Source: Bacteroidia bacterium (GTDB lineage: Bacteria > Bacteroidota > Ignavibacteria > SZUA-365). From it: a stretch of 64,000 nt of DNA. The position numbers and the translations under genes were made by a program. Of the stretch, positions 19,952-32,748 are shown one piece after another (the stretch's first letter is position 1; each line of letters starts with the position of its first letter). The stretch lies in contig JAOSJT010000001.1 of the NCBI GenBank assembly GCA_027493955.1, positions 883,131 through 947,130 on the forward strand, read 5' to 3'. The notes beneath the pieces were generated by a model. The model worked only from the letters and a program-made list of their open reading frames with translations. It had not been told where the DNA came from and made no database searches.

Positions 19952-21280
19952 TTAAGCTGAATACTGCGTATCGTCCGTGGGCTCCACGATGAGGACGAAG
20001 CCGGCCATGCCGTGCACGGTGACGCGGGCGCCCGCGGGGACTGTGGCTGAAGTGCATCGCGCTTTCCAGCGTTCGCCATGCACGAATACCGCGCCTTCCG
20101 GATCAAGATCCTCGAGTACGGTGCCGATTTCTCCACGCAGTCCTTCTGAGCCTGTTGTGGGTTTCTTCCGCTGTGCCGCGATACCTTTGCCGACGACGAA
20201 GAGGAAGAAGGCAGCAGAACACAGCGTGACCGCAAGTATAACGGTGGTGGAAATCTCGAGAAACTCCAGTCCCGGCTGTGTGTCTATGAGCATGATGGAG
20301 CCGAGAAAAAGCGAAACGACGCCGCCGACAGACAGCAGGCCGTGGCTGACGATTTTGACTTCCAGAATGAACAGAATGACACCGAAGAGTATCAGTGCCA
20401 GTCCCGCATAATTGACCGGCAGTGTGTTCATGGAATAAAATGCGAGGATGAGGCAGATTCCTCCGACGACACCGGGAAAAATCGCACCGGGATTGTAGAG
20501 TTCGAAGAACAGTCCGTACATCCCGAGCATGAGCAGAATATAGGCGATGTTCGGATCGCTGAGCACATCCAGCAATTCCTGCTGAAAGGACATGTCCCGT
20601 TGCACGATCTCCGCGTCAATGAGGGAGAGGGTGATCGTGTCGCCGCGAACAGCGACGCGTCTGCCTTCGAGCTGCGCGAGCAGGTCTTTCTCGTCCCGGG
20701 CAACGAGATCTATCACGTTGAGTCGCAGCGCTTCGGTTTCCGTAATTGCAGCGCTTTGACGCACGCTCGCTTCCGCCCAGTCCCTGTTCCTGCCGCGCTC
20801 CTCGGCGATACTGCGCGCAAATGCTGCGGCATCATTGGTGGCTTTGGAGAGCGGGACATTGGAGGAGTCCGCGATGTTGCTCTGGCCCTCTGCGATGGTT
20901 ACCGGATGCGCGGCACCGATATTCGTGCCAGGCGCCATGGCTGCCACATGTGCGGCCATGGTGATGAAGGCACCGGCCGATGCCGCCTGTGAACCGCCGG
21001 GTGCGACATAGACAATGACGGGAAGAGGACTTTCAAGAAAATCCCGTACAATCTCTCTTGTGGACTGCAGCAGGCCTCCGGGTGTATTCAGCCGCAACAA
21101 CACCGCGCTCATGCCCATTTGTTGTGCTTCTTCGATCGCGTCGTGAAGATATTTCGCGGAGGCGGGATTGATACTTCCGTCGATAGTGACGGAGAGGATA
21201 CGTTGCTGACCGGAAAGCGGCGTTGCGCCACTGAAGACGATGAAAAGGAGCAGGGAGAGCAGTATGCCGCGGAAGTGCAT
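19952..21280 (-). CDS. NfeD-family membrane serine protease (ClpP-like plus OB fold)
   Basis: 442 residues from the ATG at 21280; GAGG is six bases away, so I prefer it to the frame start at 21295. After a signal helix the ClpP-like protease domain shows [49 protein letters not shown] with the likely nucleophile Ser before AGAF, and [21 protein letters not shown] with a plausible dyad lysine. Four or five membrane helices follow ([25 protein letters not shown] and others), then an OB-fold NfeD domain ending [11 protein letters not shown]. It forms an operon with the slipin downstream and probably handles membrane protein quality control. Confidence 0.92.
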   Translation of the reverse strand: MHFRGILLSLLLFIVFSGATPLSGQQRILSVTIDGSINPASAKYLHDAIEEAQQMGMSAVLLRLNTPGGLLQSTREIVRDFLESPLPVIVYVAPGGSQAASAGAFITMAAHVAAMAPGTNIGAAHPVTIAEGQSNIADSSNVPLSKATNDAAAFARSIAEERGRNRDWAEASVRQSAAITETEALRLNVIDLVARDEKDLLAQLEGRRVAVRGDTITLSLIDAEIVQRDMSFQQELLDVLSDPNIAYILLMLGMYGLFFELYNPGAIFPGVVGGICLILAFYSMNTLPVNYAGLALILFGVILFILEVKIVSHGLLSVGGVVSLFLGSIMLIDTQPGLEFLEISTTVILAVTLCSAAFFLFVVGKGIAAQRKKPTTGSEGLRGEIGTVLEDLDPEGAVFVHGERWKARCTSATVPAGARVTVHGMAGFVLIVEPTDDTQYSA

Positions 21281-21570
21281 GATGACCCTCGTCAATGGTG
21301 ACGGTGTAGTGTACAGAAACTCGGGTCAAGACGCAACAGGCATCCGATGAAAAGGAAAGTGCCGGAGTGCGTTTGCGGAAGCCGTTTACCACGTTGTCCC
21401 CGCCCTTTCGGCACAAGGCGAAACGCAAGGATGGAATCGAGTTCCCCTCGACCGCATGCTACCGGGAAAAAGGTGTCCTTTCGGGGGGCAAATCTGGATT
21501 GTTCCGTTCGATCTTTCGCCGTACTATTGTATTACAGATACATGCATCCGCTGTAAATGGAGGGCCCGGA

Positions 21571-22092
21571 GTGAAACATTTGCTGTACAATATAGCGGCC
21601 GTACTGCTGCTGTGTGCGCGTCCCGCTCTAGCTCAGGATGACCAGGAAAGAATGCGGAATCCATGGCGGTGGGAAAGAACGGACATGGGTGTCATGGCCG
21701 GCTTTGGTGCCTCGGGTATGTCGTTCCGGACCGGCCTGGTATACTTCGATGTCACAATCGCCTACAAGCCGCCGGATTTTGCGGATATCCGCCATTGGTT
21801 CGCGAAGAAGGCCGATCCTGACAGCGACAAGGGTCTGTTGATAACGGGATTCGCACTCGGTGGAATCGTGCCAATGGGAAGATTCGGTATCATGGGTGGT
21901 CTGGATCTGCATCTCCGTAGTTCGCTATTCACGGAGTACAGGGGCGCGAAACCGGACATCAAAAAGTACTCAACCCAACTTCACTATTTGGCGGGACTGT
22001 ATTTCATTCCGACGTGGTGCGGGATCGGGCTCGGTTACGGGACAGGAAGGTCGTTCAATGCATCCTTTGTGTGGATGATTGGAGAGAGTTGA
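21571..22092 (+). CDS. Small secreted beta-rich protein, probable outer membrane barrel
   Basis: 173 residues from GTG 21571, chosen because GGAGGG lies upstream and the signal peptide starts there (HLLYNIAAVLLLCARPALAQ). The longer frame from 21367 has no such support. The mature part alternates short beta-type segments (MGVMAGFGASGMSFRTGLVYFDVTIAYK, LLITGFALGGIVPMGRFGIMGGLDLHLRSS, LHYLAGLYFIPTWCGIGLGYG) and ends in aromatic-hydrophobic residues (NASFVWMIGES). No family recognised. Confidence 0.6.
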   Translation: MKHLLYNIAAVLLLCARPALAQDDQERMRNPWRWERTDMGVMAGFGASGMSFRTGLVYFDVTIAYKPPDFADIRHWFAKKADPDSDKGLLITGFALGGIVPMGRFGIMGGLDLHLRSSLFTEYRGAKPDIKKYSTQLHYLAGLYFIPTWCGIGLGYGTGRSFNASFVWMIGES

Positions 22093-23160
22093 AACTGACA
22101 TGCATGGCATCGACACAAAATCATTACGCGGTACATTTGCGCCGGGCAAACATCCCGGGTTTCCATCATCCCAGTTGTCAGCGGTAAACCGTTTGCATCG
22201 AGCGGGTCATGCGTGACCTGCTGGTTCAATAAACGAACGCTCGATCAGCAGGCTCCGGCCCTTACGCTGCCCCCGCATTCCACACTGTTTGCGTTGTAGT
22301 GCACACAGCTTCTCGCAATCGGTCACATCTTCCATACGTCCGTGCGCATGGCCATTTGGATTCACGTGCCGACATCGATGATTTCTTGAGAAGCAGCTAT
22401 CCCGAAGTGAGAACCGAAGGTGGCGAAACGGAGAGAACTGTACACGAGAATGTACAACCTCGATAAGAAATCCTTCTTTCGAATGTCGAACGATGTGTAC
22501 GAGTACAAGCTGCAGTGTGCAATAACGCCTCTATACTTGATTCAGAGATTCGGAAATTTCAACAGGGAGAAGGCATCGAATTCCTTCAAGGAAAGTATCA
22601 GCGAATGGCGTGCATGGAGCGACACAATAACAGCTTTCATCGGTACCAAGTGCTGTCGGAGTCACAGGCGAAATTGCGAGACGAATTGAATGCGAAAATA
22701 CGGTGGGGTATGGGGGCGTGCGCGGACCTTGCTTCCACCTGTGGAAACTTCTACATTTCATGATTGATTCATTTGTTCATTTTGGTGTATGACCGGTTTT
22801 CTCGTAACAGTTTCCCTCGTTTGCGGCTGCGTTCTCAATTCCGACGGCGCATTCGTCGAAACACCGAATCTCACCCCTGTGCGTTCGGTGGTGGGAAGCG
22901 TTGTCACGGCGCTGTACGAGGTCGGGGTACGTGGCGACCACTCCTCCGCGAAGCTGCATGCCGGGATACACGCCGTTCTGACATTGAATGATGGGGTGCT
23001 CGGTGCGTGGACGTCGCGTTCCTTTGCCGATGCATCCTGCCGCGGGCGATCAAGCGCGTTCTATCTGACGCCTCCCGTGAGAGCGCCGTCGTTTCACTGA
23101 TCGAACAGTGAAAACGTTGGTTGTAACTCCACAGGAACTCAATACAGGAACGATGACACC
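22093..23160. other. Intergenic stretch with possible degenerate small genes
   Basis: Two overlapping short frames (22420-22689 and 22515-22763) could be halves of one decayed gene: the first begins MAKRRELYTRMYNLDKKSFF, the second continues with a plausible helical sequence (DSEIRKFQQGEGIEFLQ). A further frame (22789-23100) shows PNLTPVRSVVGSVVTALYEVG. None has a ribosome site or a family I know. I see no RNA gene. Confidence 0.35.
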
Positions 23161-26229
<3,069 letters not shown>

Positions 26230-26322
26230 CGCCGGTCCGGGCTGAAAGAAATTTCGAAGAAACACATCCGTCACCGTAACGTGACGGTACCAATAAATCG
26301 TTCTGCGGAAGGATGGGTACGC

Positions 26323-27027
26323 ATGAGTGCGGAAACGGTGATCTGCGGTGCGTGCGGAGGGGAGAATTCTCTCCTCGCTCTGCGCTGTGACGGGTGCGGC
26401 GCGTATTTGCGTGACCGCGTACCGGCGCTCGACCTGTTTTCGACACTGTGGGGAATGCTCGAAGCACCCCGGACAACATTTCTCCGTATTGCGCGCAGCG
26501 AACAGAAGAATTACACGCATCTGCTTTTTGCCGGCAGCGGACCCGTCGTGCTGGCGGCGGTGCTCGCCGTGACGCGGGCAGGGGACACGCGTGCCGGCTT
26601 TGTGGAAATACTTGCCAGCATCGCGTTCGGCGGACCTGTCGCCGGTCTGCTCCATGGCGTTCTGGCGTCGTTCGGGCTTGTGCTGCTGACCCGTCTGCAT
26701 ACACCGCAACAGCGGTACCGCGATGCCGCCGCAGCGCTGGCCTGGTCGTTGTCGCCATTGCTCTGGCTGTCGGTCCTCATACTCCCGTTGCAGCTCGGCA
26801 TTTTCGGCGTGACGCTCTTTTCCGAAAACCCCGCGGCGTGGAATGTGCAGCCGCTGCCGTACTGGCTGCTGATCACGGCGGACGCGGCGGCATTGCTCTG
26901 GACCCTTGCCCTCTTGCTCAAAAGTCAGTGGCCTCGTGGAGGGGGAGTGTCGGCTCTCGTAGCCGTCGTGCTCGCGGCAGTGGCGGTGTATGCTGGTATT
27001 GTTCCGGCAATCATTTTCGTGCTCTGA
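26323..27027 (+). CDS. Zinc-ribbon membrane protein, Yip1-like
   Basis: 234 residues from ATG 26323 (GGAAGGATGG upstream). The N-terminus is a zinc ribbon with two CxxC pairs (VICGACGGENSLLALRCDGCGAYL). The rest holds five or six hydrophobic helices, with LFSTLWGMLEAPRTTFLRIARSEQKNYTH before the first, the pattern of the Yip1/YIF1-like superfamily in bacteria. Function unknown. It sits between secA and the epimerase gene on the same strand. Confidence 0.65.
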   Translation: MSAETVICGACGGENSLLALRCDGCGAYLRDRVPALDLFSTLWGMLEAPRTTFLRIARSEQKNYTHLLFAGSGPVVLAAVLAVTRAGDTRAGFVEILASIAFGGPVAGLLHGVLASFGLVLLTRLHTPQQRYRDAAAALAWSLSPLLWLSVLILPLQLGIFGVTLFSENPAAWNVQPLPYWLLITADAAALLWTLALLLKSQWPRGGGVSALVAVVLAAVAVYAGIVPAIIFVL

Positions 27028-27037
27028 TCTTTTGCCG

Positions 27038-27045
27038 TATTTTTG
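27038..27045 (+). promoter_or_regulatory. Bacteroidota-type -7 element TATTTTTG
   Basis: TATTTTTG fits TAnnTTTG, the -7 consensus of the Bacteroidota primary sigma factor. It ends 3 bases before ATG 27049 and 6 before ATG 27052, so the transcript would be almost leaderless. The -33 element is not clear. Confidence 0.4.
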
Positions 27046-27048
27046 TGT

Positions 27049-27759
27049 ATGATGAAGCGTCAGAATATTCACGAGATCATTCGACAGGGTGTGATCGTTT
27101 CCTGTCATGCCGACGACGGTATGCGGGATGAAGCGATATTCGCGTATTTCGTTCAGGCGGCTGTTGCGGGCGGCGCGGTGGCGCTGCGCATCGAAGGTGC
27201 GGAGCGCGTACGGAACACGCGCAGCCAGACCGAACTCCCCATCATCGGATTCGCCGAGGGCTGCTATGCGGATGGTGCCATGCTCATCACACCGACGATG
27301 GACGCTATAGACGCGCTCTTCGCCGCAGGTGCCGACGCCGTCGCCGTGGACGTGACCAAGCGCAAAAGACCGGACGGCACCGACGGTTTCATTTTTTTCG
27401 AACAGGCGCGGAAGCGCTTCACCGGACTGCTCTGGGCGGATGTCGCCAATTTTCGTGAGGGCATTCGTGCCGCGGAAATCGGCGCTGACTTCATCGCCAC
27501 AACCTTGTCCGGTCATACACCCGGCACCGCGACGTATGATTATCGCACGCCAGACTACGTACTTATCCGTGAATTATCGCATTCCCTCACCATCCCCGTG
27601 ATCGCCGAAGGGCGCATCTGGACGCCCGAGGCGGCGGTAGAGGCCTTGCGGGCGGGCGCGCACGCTGTGGTGGTCGGGTCCGCGATAACGCGACCCCGTA
27701 TCATCACCACGACGTTCGTCGAAGCGCTGAAAGAGCAGGCGGAGACGCACCGCGGATGA
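27049..27759 (+). CDS. nanE: N-acetylmannosamine-6-phosphate 2-epimerase-like protein
   Basis: 236 residues (or 235 from the second ATG at 27052). It converts ManNAc-6-P to GlcNAc-6-P in amino-sugar catabolism, if assigned correctly. The TIM-barrel strands of NanE are all present: GVIVSCHADDG, GGAVALRIEGAERV, LPIIGFAEG, LITPTMDAIDALFAAGADAVAVDVTKRKRPDG, LLWADVANF, ADFIATTLSGHTPGT, PVIAEGRIWTPEAAVEAL and AVVVGSAITRPRIIT. The usual IVSCQA is IVSCHA and the usual IIGIxK is IIGFAE, replacing a lysine that is normally near the active site, so specificity may differ. No other sialic-acid genes are nearby. There is no ribosome site. Confidence 0.85.
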   Translation: MMKRQNIHEIIRQGVIVSCHADDGMRDEAIFAYFVQAAVAGGAVALRIEGAERVRNTRSQTELPIIGFAEGCYADGAMLITPTMDAIDALFAAGADAVAVDVTKRKRPDGTDGFIFFEQARKRFTGLLWADVANFREGIRAAEIGADFIATTLSGHTPGTATYDYRTPDYVLIRELSHSLTIPVIAEGRIWTPEAAVEALRAGAHAVVVGSAITRPRIITTTFVEALKEQAETHRG

Positions 27760-27820
27760 AAGCTCATACAAATCACATGGTTCGATTCAAGGATTATGAG
27801 TATTTTACCTTTGAAACGGC

Positions 27821-27849
27821 TTGAGTTTCGGCTCGCCGGGGCGTATTTT
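27821..27849 (+). promoter_or_regulatory. Candidate promoter of the exbB-exbD operon
   Basis: TTGAGT (27821-27826), a 17-base spacer and TATTTT (27844-27849) resemble a housekeeping promoter. The same place also reads TATTTTTG, the Bacteroidota -7 form. It lies about 130 bases before the ExbB ATG. Confidence 0.45.
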
Positions 27850-27982
27850 TGATATGATGTAGCTGACCGCGAAATAGTTACGCGTGTCGGCACTGAAGGA
27901 TCTTCGGGGCAAAGGACTTCGGAGACGATACAAACAGAAGAAACATCGTTAACCATTCATCTCTTTTTGGAGGCACACCGTA

Positions 27983-28675
27983 ATGCAGCATCTTCTTGGA
28001 TCCTTTCTCCTTCTCCTGCAGGAAGCGGGTGAGAGTACAGGCACCATCAATTTTCTGGTTGAAAAGTTCAACCAGGGCGGCGGCTTCATGTGGCCGATTC
28101 TCGCGTGTCTCGTGCTTGGTCTCGCCTTCGTCATTTTCAAATTCATCTCCATTGGCCGCGCGTCGGTGAACACCAAGAAGTTCCTTATCGATGTCAAGAA
28201 AGCGCTGGATGAGGGTGGTGTGGAAAAGGCCCTCGGTGTGTGCAGGAAAAGCAGCGGTTCCATCGCGAGCGTGTTCCAGGCCGGTCTGATGCGCGCGGAC
28301 GAAGGTATCGACGCAGCCGAGAAAGCCGTCATCAGCTACGGCTCGATCGAGATGTCCTTCCTCGAACGCGGACTGATTTGGATTTCGACGTTCATTTCCA
28401 TCGCTCCGTTGCTTGGGTTCACCGGTACGGTGCAAGGTATGATCCAGGCCTTCGATTCGATCGCCGCGGCGAAAAACATCTCGCCGGAAATCGTCGCCAC
28501 AGGTATTTCCGTCGCGTTGCTCACGACGCTGTTCGGTCTGATCGTGGCCATGGTCCTTCAGGTATTCTACAACTACTTCGTTGCCCGCATCGACAAACTG
28601 GTGGTGGAGATGGAAGAAAGCTCCATCGAACTCATCGATTCGCTCGTGCTGCTTGAGAGGAAGAAGAAGGGATAA
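27983..28675 (+). CDS. exbB: MotA/TolQ/ExbB proton channel protein
   Basis: 230 residues. GGAGG lies about ten bases before the ATG. Three membrane helices are visible: FMWPILACLVLGLAFVIFKFI, LIWISTFISIAPLLGFTGTVQGMIQAF, and GISVALLTTLFGLIVAMVLQVFYNYF. The second and third are the conserved channel core of the family (APLLGFTGTVQGM and LLTTLFGLIVA). ExbB pentamers with an ExbD dimer use proton flow to energise TonB or similar envelope machines. Two ExbD genes follow; the TonB gene itself is not in the window. Confidence 0.93.
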   Translation: MQHLLGSFLLLLQEAGESTGTINFLVEKFNQGGGFMWPILACLVLGLAFVIFKFISIGRASVNTKKFLIDVKKALDEGGVEKALGVCRKSSGSIASVFQAGLMRADEGIDAAEKAVISYGSIEMSFLERGLIWISTFISIAPLLGFTGTVQGMIQAFDSIAAAKNISPEIVATGISVALLTTLFGLIVAMVLQVFYNYFVARIDKLVVEMEESSIELIDSLVLLERKKKG

Positions 28676-28714
28676 ATATCCTATTCTTCCGATCATCTCA
28701 ACGAGGAGCATCAC

Positions 28715-29224
28715 ATGTTCAGAAAAAAGAAAAAGGCGCCGGTTGAAATCCCCACCAGTTCGATGGCGGATATCTCCTTCCTGCTGCTGCTCTTCTTCCT
28801 CGTGACGACCACGATCGATGTCGACACCGGCATCGACCTCGTGCTGCCGCCATGGGTGGAAAACGCGGAACAGGTGCAGGTGAAGTCCGAAAACATCGCC
28901 AACATCCTCGTCAACGAGGTGGGCGATGTGCTCATCGATGAAAAGATTTACGGCGTACCGCAAATCAAGGCGGAAATAATCGCACGCATCAAGGCGAATC
29001 CCAAGCTGATCATCTCGTACAAGACGGTCCGGGATACGCCGTACAAGATCTACATCGACGTCATGGATCAGCTCAAGCTGGCGTACCGCGATCTCCGCGA
29101 CGAATACAGCCGCGAAAAATTCGGCGTTCCGATGGAGAATGCCACAGAAGCGCAGATTCAGGAAATCCGCCAGGCCGTTCCGCAGCGTATCTCACTCGCG
29201 GAGCCCGCGCAGGCGGAAGAGTAG
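28715..29224 (+). CDS. exbD: ExbD/TolR-family protein, first paralogue
   Basis: 169 residues; GAGGAG precedes the ATG. A short basic N-terminus leads into SSMADISFLLLLFFLVTTTIDVDTGIDLVLP, the single helix with the essential Asp in MADISF. The periplasmic domain follows and is longer than usual at the C-terminus (SREKFGVPMENATEAQIQEI). Second gene of the exbB operon, 39 bases after exbB. Confidence 0.92.
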   Translation: MFRKKKKAPVEIPTSSMADISFLLLLFFLVTTTIDVDTGIDLVLPPWVENAEQVQVKSENIANILVNEVGDVLIDEKIYGVPQIKAEIIARIKANPKLIISYKTVRDTPYKIYIDVMDQLKLAYRDLRDEYSREKFGVPMENATEAQIQEIRQAVPQRISLAEPAQAEE

Positions 29225-29237
29225 GAGAGAAGCGACA

Positions 29238-29651
29238 ATGAAATTCAAGAAAAAAGTAGCCCAGGCGCAGCAGACGATTCCGACAGCATCCTTGCCGGAC
29301 ATCATCTTCATGCTGCTCATTTTCTTCATGGTCACCACCGTGCTCCGTGAAGTGGACATCAAAGTGCGTTACACCCTGCCCAGCGCTGTGGCTCTCGAGA
29401 AAATCGACAACAAGCGTCTGCTGTCCTACATCTGGATTGGCGAGGATGAGCGCATACAGATCGACGACAGCATTCTGCCCGTCGATGCCGTCAGCGAGAT
29501 CGCCTATCAGAAGCGTTTGAGCAATCCGAACATCATCATGTCCCTGCGCATCGACAAGGGTTCGCGCATGGGTATCGTGAACGATGTCCAACAGGAACTC
29601 CGGCGCGCCGACGCGCTTCGCATCAATTACTCGGCGCTGATCAAACTCTGA
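29238..29651 (+). CDS. exbD: ExbD/TolR-family protein, second paralogue
   Basis: 137 residues from ATG 29238 with GGAGA upstream. The helix with the proton-carrying Asp is ASLPDIIFMLLIFFMVTTVLREVDIKVRYTLP; the periplasmic domain ends RRADALRINYSALIKL. It differs clearly from the first ExbD, so a heterodimer is possible. Thirteen bases after the first exbD; the operon ends at the terminator at 29673. Confidence 0.92.
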   Translation: MKFKKKVAQAQQTIPTASLPDIIFMLLIFFMVTTVLREVDIKVRYTLPSAVALEKIDNKRLLSYIWIGEDERIQIDDSILPVDAVSEIAYQKRLSNPNIIMSLRIDKGSRMGIVNDVQQELRRADALRINYSALIKL

Positions 29652-29672
29652 CGCCGCAACCGTTTCCGGAAA

Positions 29673-29714
29673 AAGGCAAGCGTCGTCCGATGGTTGCCTT
29701 TTTTCATTTTTTTC
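29673..29714 (+). terminator. Rho-independent terminator of the exb operon
   Basis: Stem AAGGCAA/TTGCCTT (29673-29679 with 29694-29700) followed by a run of T interrupted by CA. It separates the exb operon from yqeY. Confidence 0.75.
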
Positions 29715-29732
29715 ACCAGCACGGATACCGTC

Positions 29733-30191
29733 ATGTCACTTACAGAACGTATCGCGGAAGACATGAAAGCCGCCATGAAAGCGGGCGACAAAACGAGCCT
29801 GGAAACGCTTCGCACCATACGCGCCGCCATTCTCGAAGTGGAGAAGCAGAAAGTCGGAACCACGCTCAGTGAAGACGACGATCTCACTATTCTCAATGCC
29901 GCGGCGAAGAAACGCCGCGAAGCCATAGAGCAATACCGCAATGCCGGCCGGAGCGATTTGGCGGAACAGGAAGAACGCGAACTGGCGGTCATTGCACGCT
30001 ATCTGCCTGCGCAACTCGATGAAGCGGAATTGCTGGACATCGTCCGCGCGGCGATCGCCGATGCGGAAGCGGTGGACATGAAGGACTTCGGCAAAGTCAT
30101 GGGACCGCTCATGAAACAGCTGAAAGGAAAGGCGGACGGCACGAAAGTGCAGGCACTGCTGAAATCCCTGCTCGGCGGCGGACATGCCTGA
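29733..30191 (+). CDS. yqeY: GatB/YqeY domain protein
   Basis: 152 residues from ATG 29733. The YqeY family pattern is complete: LTERIAEDMKAAMKAGDKTSLETLRTIRAAI, AAKKRREAIEQYRNAGRSDLAEQEERELAVIARYLP, and DFGKVMGPLMKQLKGKADGTKVQALLKSLL. It resembles the tail domain of the amidotransferase GatB and may touch tRNA, but the role of free YqeY is unproven. Its end overlaps the start of mutS2 by eight bases. Confidence 0.93.
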   Translation: MSLTERIAEDMKAAMKAGDKTSLETLRTIRAAILEVEKQKVGTTLSEDDDLTILNAAAKKRREAIEQYRNAGRSDLAEQEERELAVIARYLPAQLDEAELLDIVRAAIADAEAVDMKDFGKVMGPLMKQLKGKADGTKVQALLKSLLGGGHA

Positions 30192-32559
30192 GAGCGCCGC
30201 GTTCAACGACGCGATAGAAAAGCTCGAGTTCGAGCGTATTCGCTCGCATATCGCGGGACGCTGCGCATCGTTGTACGGACGCGCTCACGTGGAGGCGCTG
30301 TATCCGATGACCGTCCCGGTGGAAATCAACGACGAACTCGCGCGCGTGGACGAGATGCTCCGTCTGATCGAGGCCGACGAGAGACCTCCGCTCGTGGATA
30401 TTCTCGACATACGCGCCGTACTTCACCGCGCCGCGAAAGAAGGCAGTGTCGTACCCTCTGAAGATTTCCGCAGCGTTTTACAGGCCTTGACGCTGTTCCG
30501 TGAACTGCGGACGTTTTTGCTCAAGCGCAGCGAGCGCGCACCATTGCTCGCGCATATCGCGTCGGAACTCCCGGAGAACAAGTTGCTCGAATTTCACATC
30601 GACCGCGTTATTGACGACGAGGGCGGAGTGAAGGACGGCGCAAGCAAGGAACTCCGCGCGATACGACGCGAAATCATCGAGCGATCCGGACAGCTGCGCA
30701 GACGCATGGAGAGCATTCTCAAGCGCGTCTCGGAGCAGGAGATGGTGATGGAGGAACTGGTGACCCTGCGCGACGGCCGCATGGTGCTCCCGGTTAAGGC
30801 AGAGTACAAGCGGCAAATACAGGGCTTCATTCATTCGACCTCCGCGACGGGGCAGACGGTGTATATCGAACCCACCGAGACGCTCGAGCTGAACAACGAC
30901 ATCCGCGACCTGCAATTTGCCGAGCTCAGGGAAATCAACACGATACTGACGGAACTCACCGACAGGCTTCGCGGCGATGTTCCCGCGATGCTGACGGGCC
31001 TCATCGCCTTTGGCGAAATCGATGCTCTCTCTGCGCGGGCGCGCTATGCGCGCGATATGCTCGCCACCTGTCCGACGGTCAAGCGCGACGGCCCGCTGCT
31101 GCTCCGGCAGGCGCGCCATCCCTTGTTGCTGCTGCACAAGAAAATGTCGGACGTCATTCCTCTCGACATCAGCATCGGAGACGACGCCACGACAATCATC
31201 ATCACTGGCCCCAACGCCGGCGGGAAAAGCGTGACGATGAAAACCGTGGGTCTGCTGGCGCTGATGTTGCAGGCCGGCATTCCCGTGCCTTGCGACGGGG
31301 AGAGCAGCTTTCCCGTGTACGACAACATATTTGTGGATATCGGCGACGAGCAGTCACTGGAAAATGATCTGAGTACCTTCTCTTCCCATGTCAGCCGCCT
31401 CGCCCGCATCGTGGATGGAGCGAGTATGCGTACTCTCGTGCTCATAGATGAAATCGGTACGGGCACCGATCCCGCGGAGGGGTCGGCGCTTGGCGCGGCC
31501 ATTCTGGAACGGTTGACCGCGCTGAAGGCGCATGTGATCGCCACGACGCATCATGGCATGCTCAAAGCTTTCGCGCATGAGCAGGAGGGGATGGAAAACG
31601 CGGCGATGGAATTCGACATGCAGACGCTGCAGCCGACATATCGCTTTCGCGCCGGTCTTCCGGGCAGCAGCTATGCCTTCGAAATCACACGTCGCCACGG
31701 GATGAATCCCGCGATTATCGAGCGTGCCCGCGACATCATGGGAACACAGAGCAATGCCCTCGAGCAATTACTCGCTGAAGTCGAACGGCAGTCACAGGCC
31801 CTGGGAAATCGCCTGCGGCGCTCGGAGCAGCTCGAAGAAAAGTACCGCGCGCTCGTGGAGGAGTACGACGGAAAAATGAAACAGGTCCGGGCCGAGGCCC
31901 GGGATGTAAAAAAGCATGCTCTCGAAGATGCGCAGCGCATCGTGGAAGACGCGCGCGCTTCCGTGGAGAAGAGCATACGCGAGATCCGGGAAGAGCAGGC
32001 CTCGCGTGAAGCGATTCATCGCGCACACGAGCGTCTGGACAAGCAGAAGCAGGACGCCACGAAGGGCCTGGGCGAACTCGAAGATGTACCGGCCACACCG
32101 TCGGAGGCGCGGAAGCCCTTCCTCCCCGGCGACGAAGTGTTCATGGTCGACAGTCCCGCAACCATCGGCACGGTGCTTGATACCGCCAGCGGCGAAAAAA
32201 TCCCGGTTGCCTTCGGCAGCATGCGCATGCTTGTAGAGATACAGAAGTTACGGCGACACGAGGGCAATCGTAAAGCTGTCCCCGCCGCCTCCGTGACAGT
32301 GGAAGCCGTGGAACGCAATGAAATCGATATCCGCGGCCTCTACGGAGACGATGCCATTCGAAAAATCGATCTCTTCCTGTATCAGGCGTGGACAAGCGGC
32401 TTGCTGCGTGTCGACATTATTCACGGCAAGGGTACCGGAGCGCTACGGCAGAAGGTGCACGCTTTTCTGAAGGATCTTCCCTTTGTGGAAAGCTATCAGC
32501 TCGGTGAGTGGAACGAAGGCGGCTCCGGAGTCACGAAGGTCGTGTTCAAAGGGGATTGA
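30184..32559 (+). CDS. mutS2: Endonuclease MutS2 with Smr domain
   Basis: 791 residues. The N-terminus FNDAIEKLEFERIRSHIAGRCAS and the MutS core/ATPase are present with Walker A GPNAGGKSVTMKTVG, ENDLSTFSSHVSRLA, and Walker B LVLIDEIGTGTDPAEGSALGAAIL, then ATTHHGMLKAFAH. A coiled coil (residues about 520-640) joins it to a C-terminal Smr nuclease domain: NEIDIRGLYGDDAIRKIDLFL and IIHGKGTGALRQKVHAFL. MutS2 limits homologous recombination and, in Gram-positives, rescues stalled ribosomes. Start overlaps yqeY. Confidence 0.96.
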   Translation: MPESAAFNDAIEKLEFERIRSHIAGRCASLYGRAHVEALYPMTVPVEINDELARVDEMLRLIEADERPPLVDILDIRAVLHRAAKEGSVVPSEDFRSVLQALTLFRELRTFLLKRSERAPLLAHIASELPENKLLEFHIDRVIDDEGGVKDGASKELRAIRREIIERSGQLRRRMESILKRVSEQEMVMEELVTLRDGRMVLPVKAEYKRQIQGFIHSTSATGQTVYIEPTETLELNNDIRDLQFAELREINTILTELTDRLRGDVPAMLTGLIAFGEIDALSARARYARDMLATCPTVKRDGPLLLRQARHPLLLLHKKMSDVIPLDISIGDDATTIIITGPNAGGKSVTMKTVGLLALMLQAGIPVPCDGESSFPVYDNIFVDIGDEQSLENDLSTFSSHVSRLARIVDGASMRTLVLIDEIGTGTDPAEGSALGAAILERLTALKAHVIATTHHGMLKAFAHEQEGMENAAMEFDMQTLQPTYRFRAGLPGSSYAFEITRRHGMNPAIIERARDIMGTQSNALEQLLAEVERQSQALGNRLRRSEQLEEKYRALVEEYDGKMKQVRAEARDVKKHALEDAQRIVEDARASVEKSIREIREEQASREAIHRAHERLDKQKQDATKGLGELEDVPATPSEARKPFLPGDEVFMVDSPATIGTVLDTASGEKIPVAFGSMRMLVEIQKLRRHEGNRKAVPAASVTVEAVERNEIDIRGLYGDDAIRKIDLFLYQAWTSGLLRVDIIHGKGTGALRQKVHAFLKDLPFVESYQLGEWNEGGSGVTKVVFKGD

Positions 32560-32748
32560 CCGCGCGACGCTGCGATGGTATGCTACGCAGCGGCATTCGG
32601 AGGGCGGCCTGGGATGAACTTCGGGCGCGGAGATCGGCTCCGAACAGCAACACGGGAGTCGCTTCTTCGCCTTTCGCTCTCCGTCTGATCGTATGGCAAA
32701 TAACACGGGTGTTCGTACATTCCAACAGGATACAATGCACTGCTTCCA

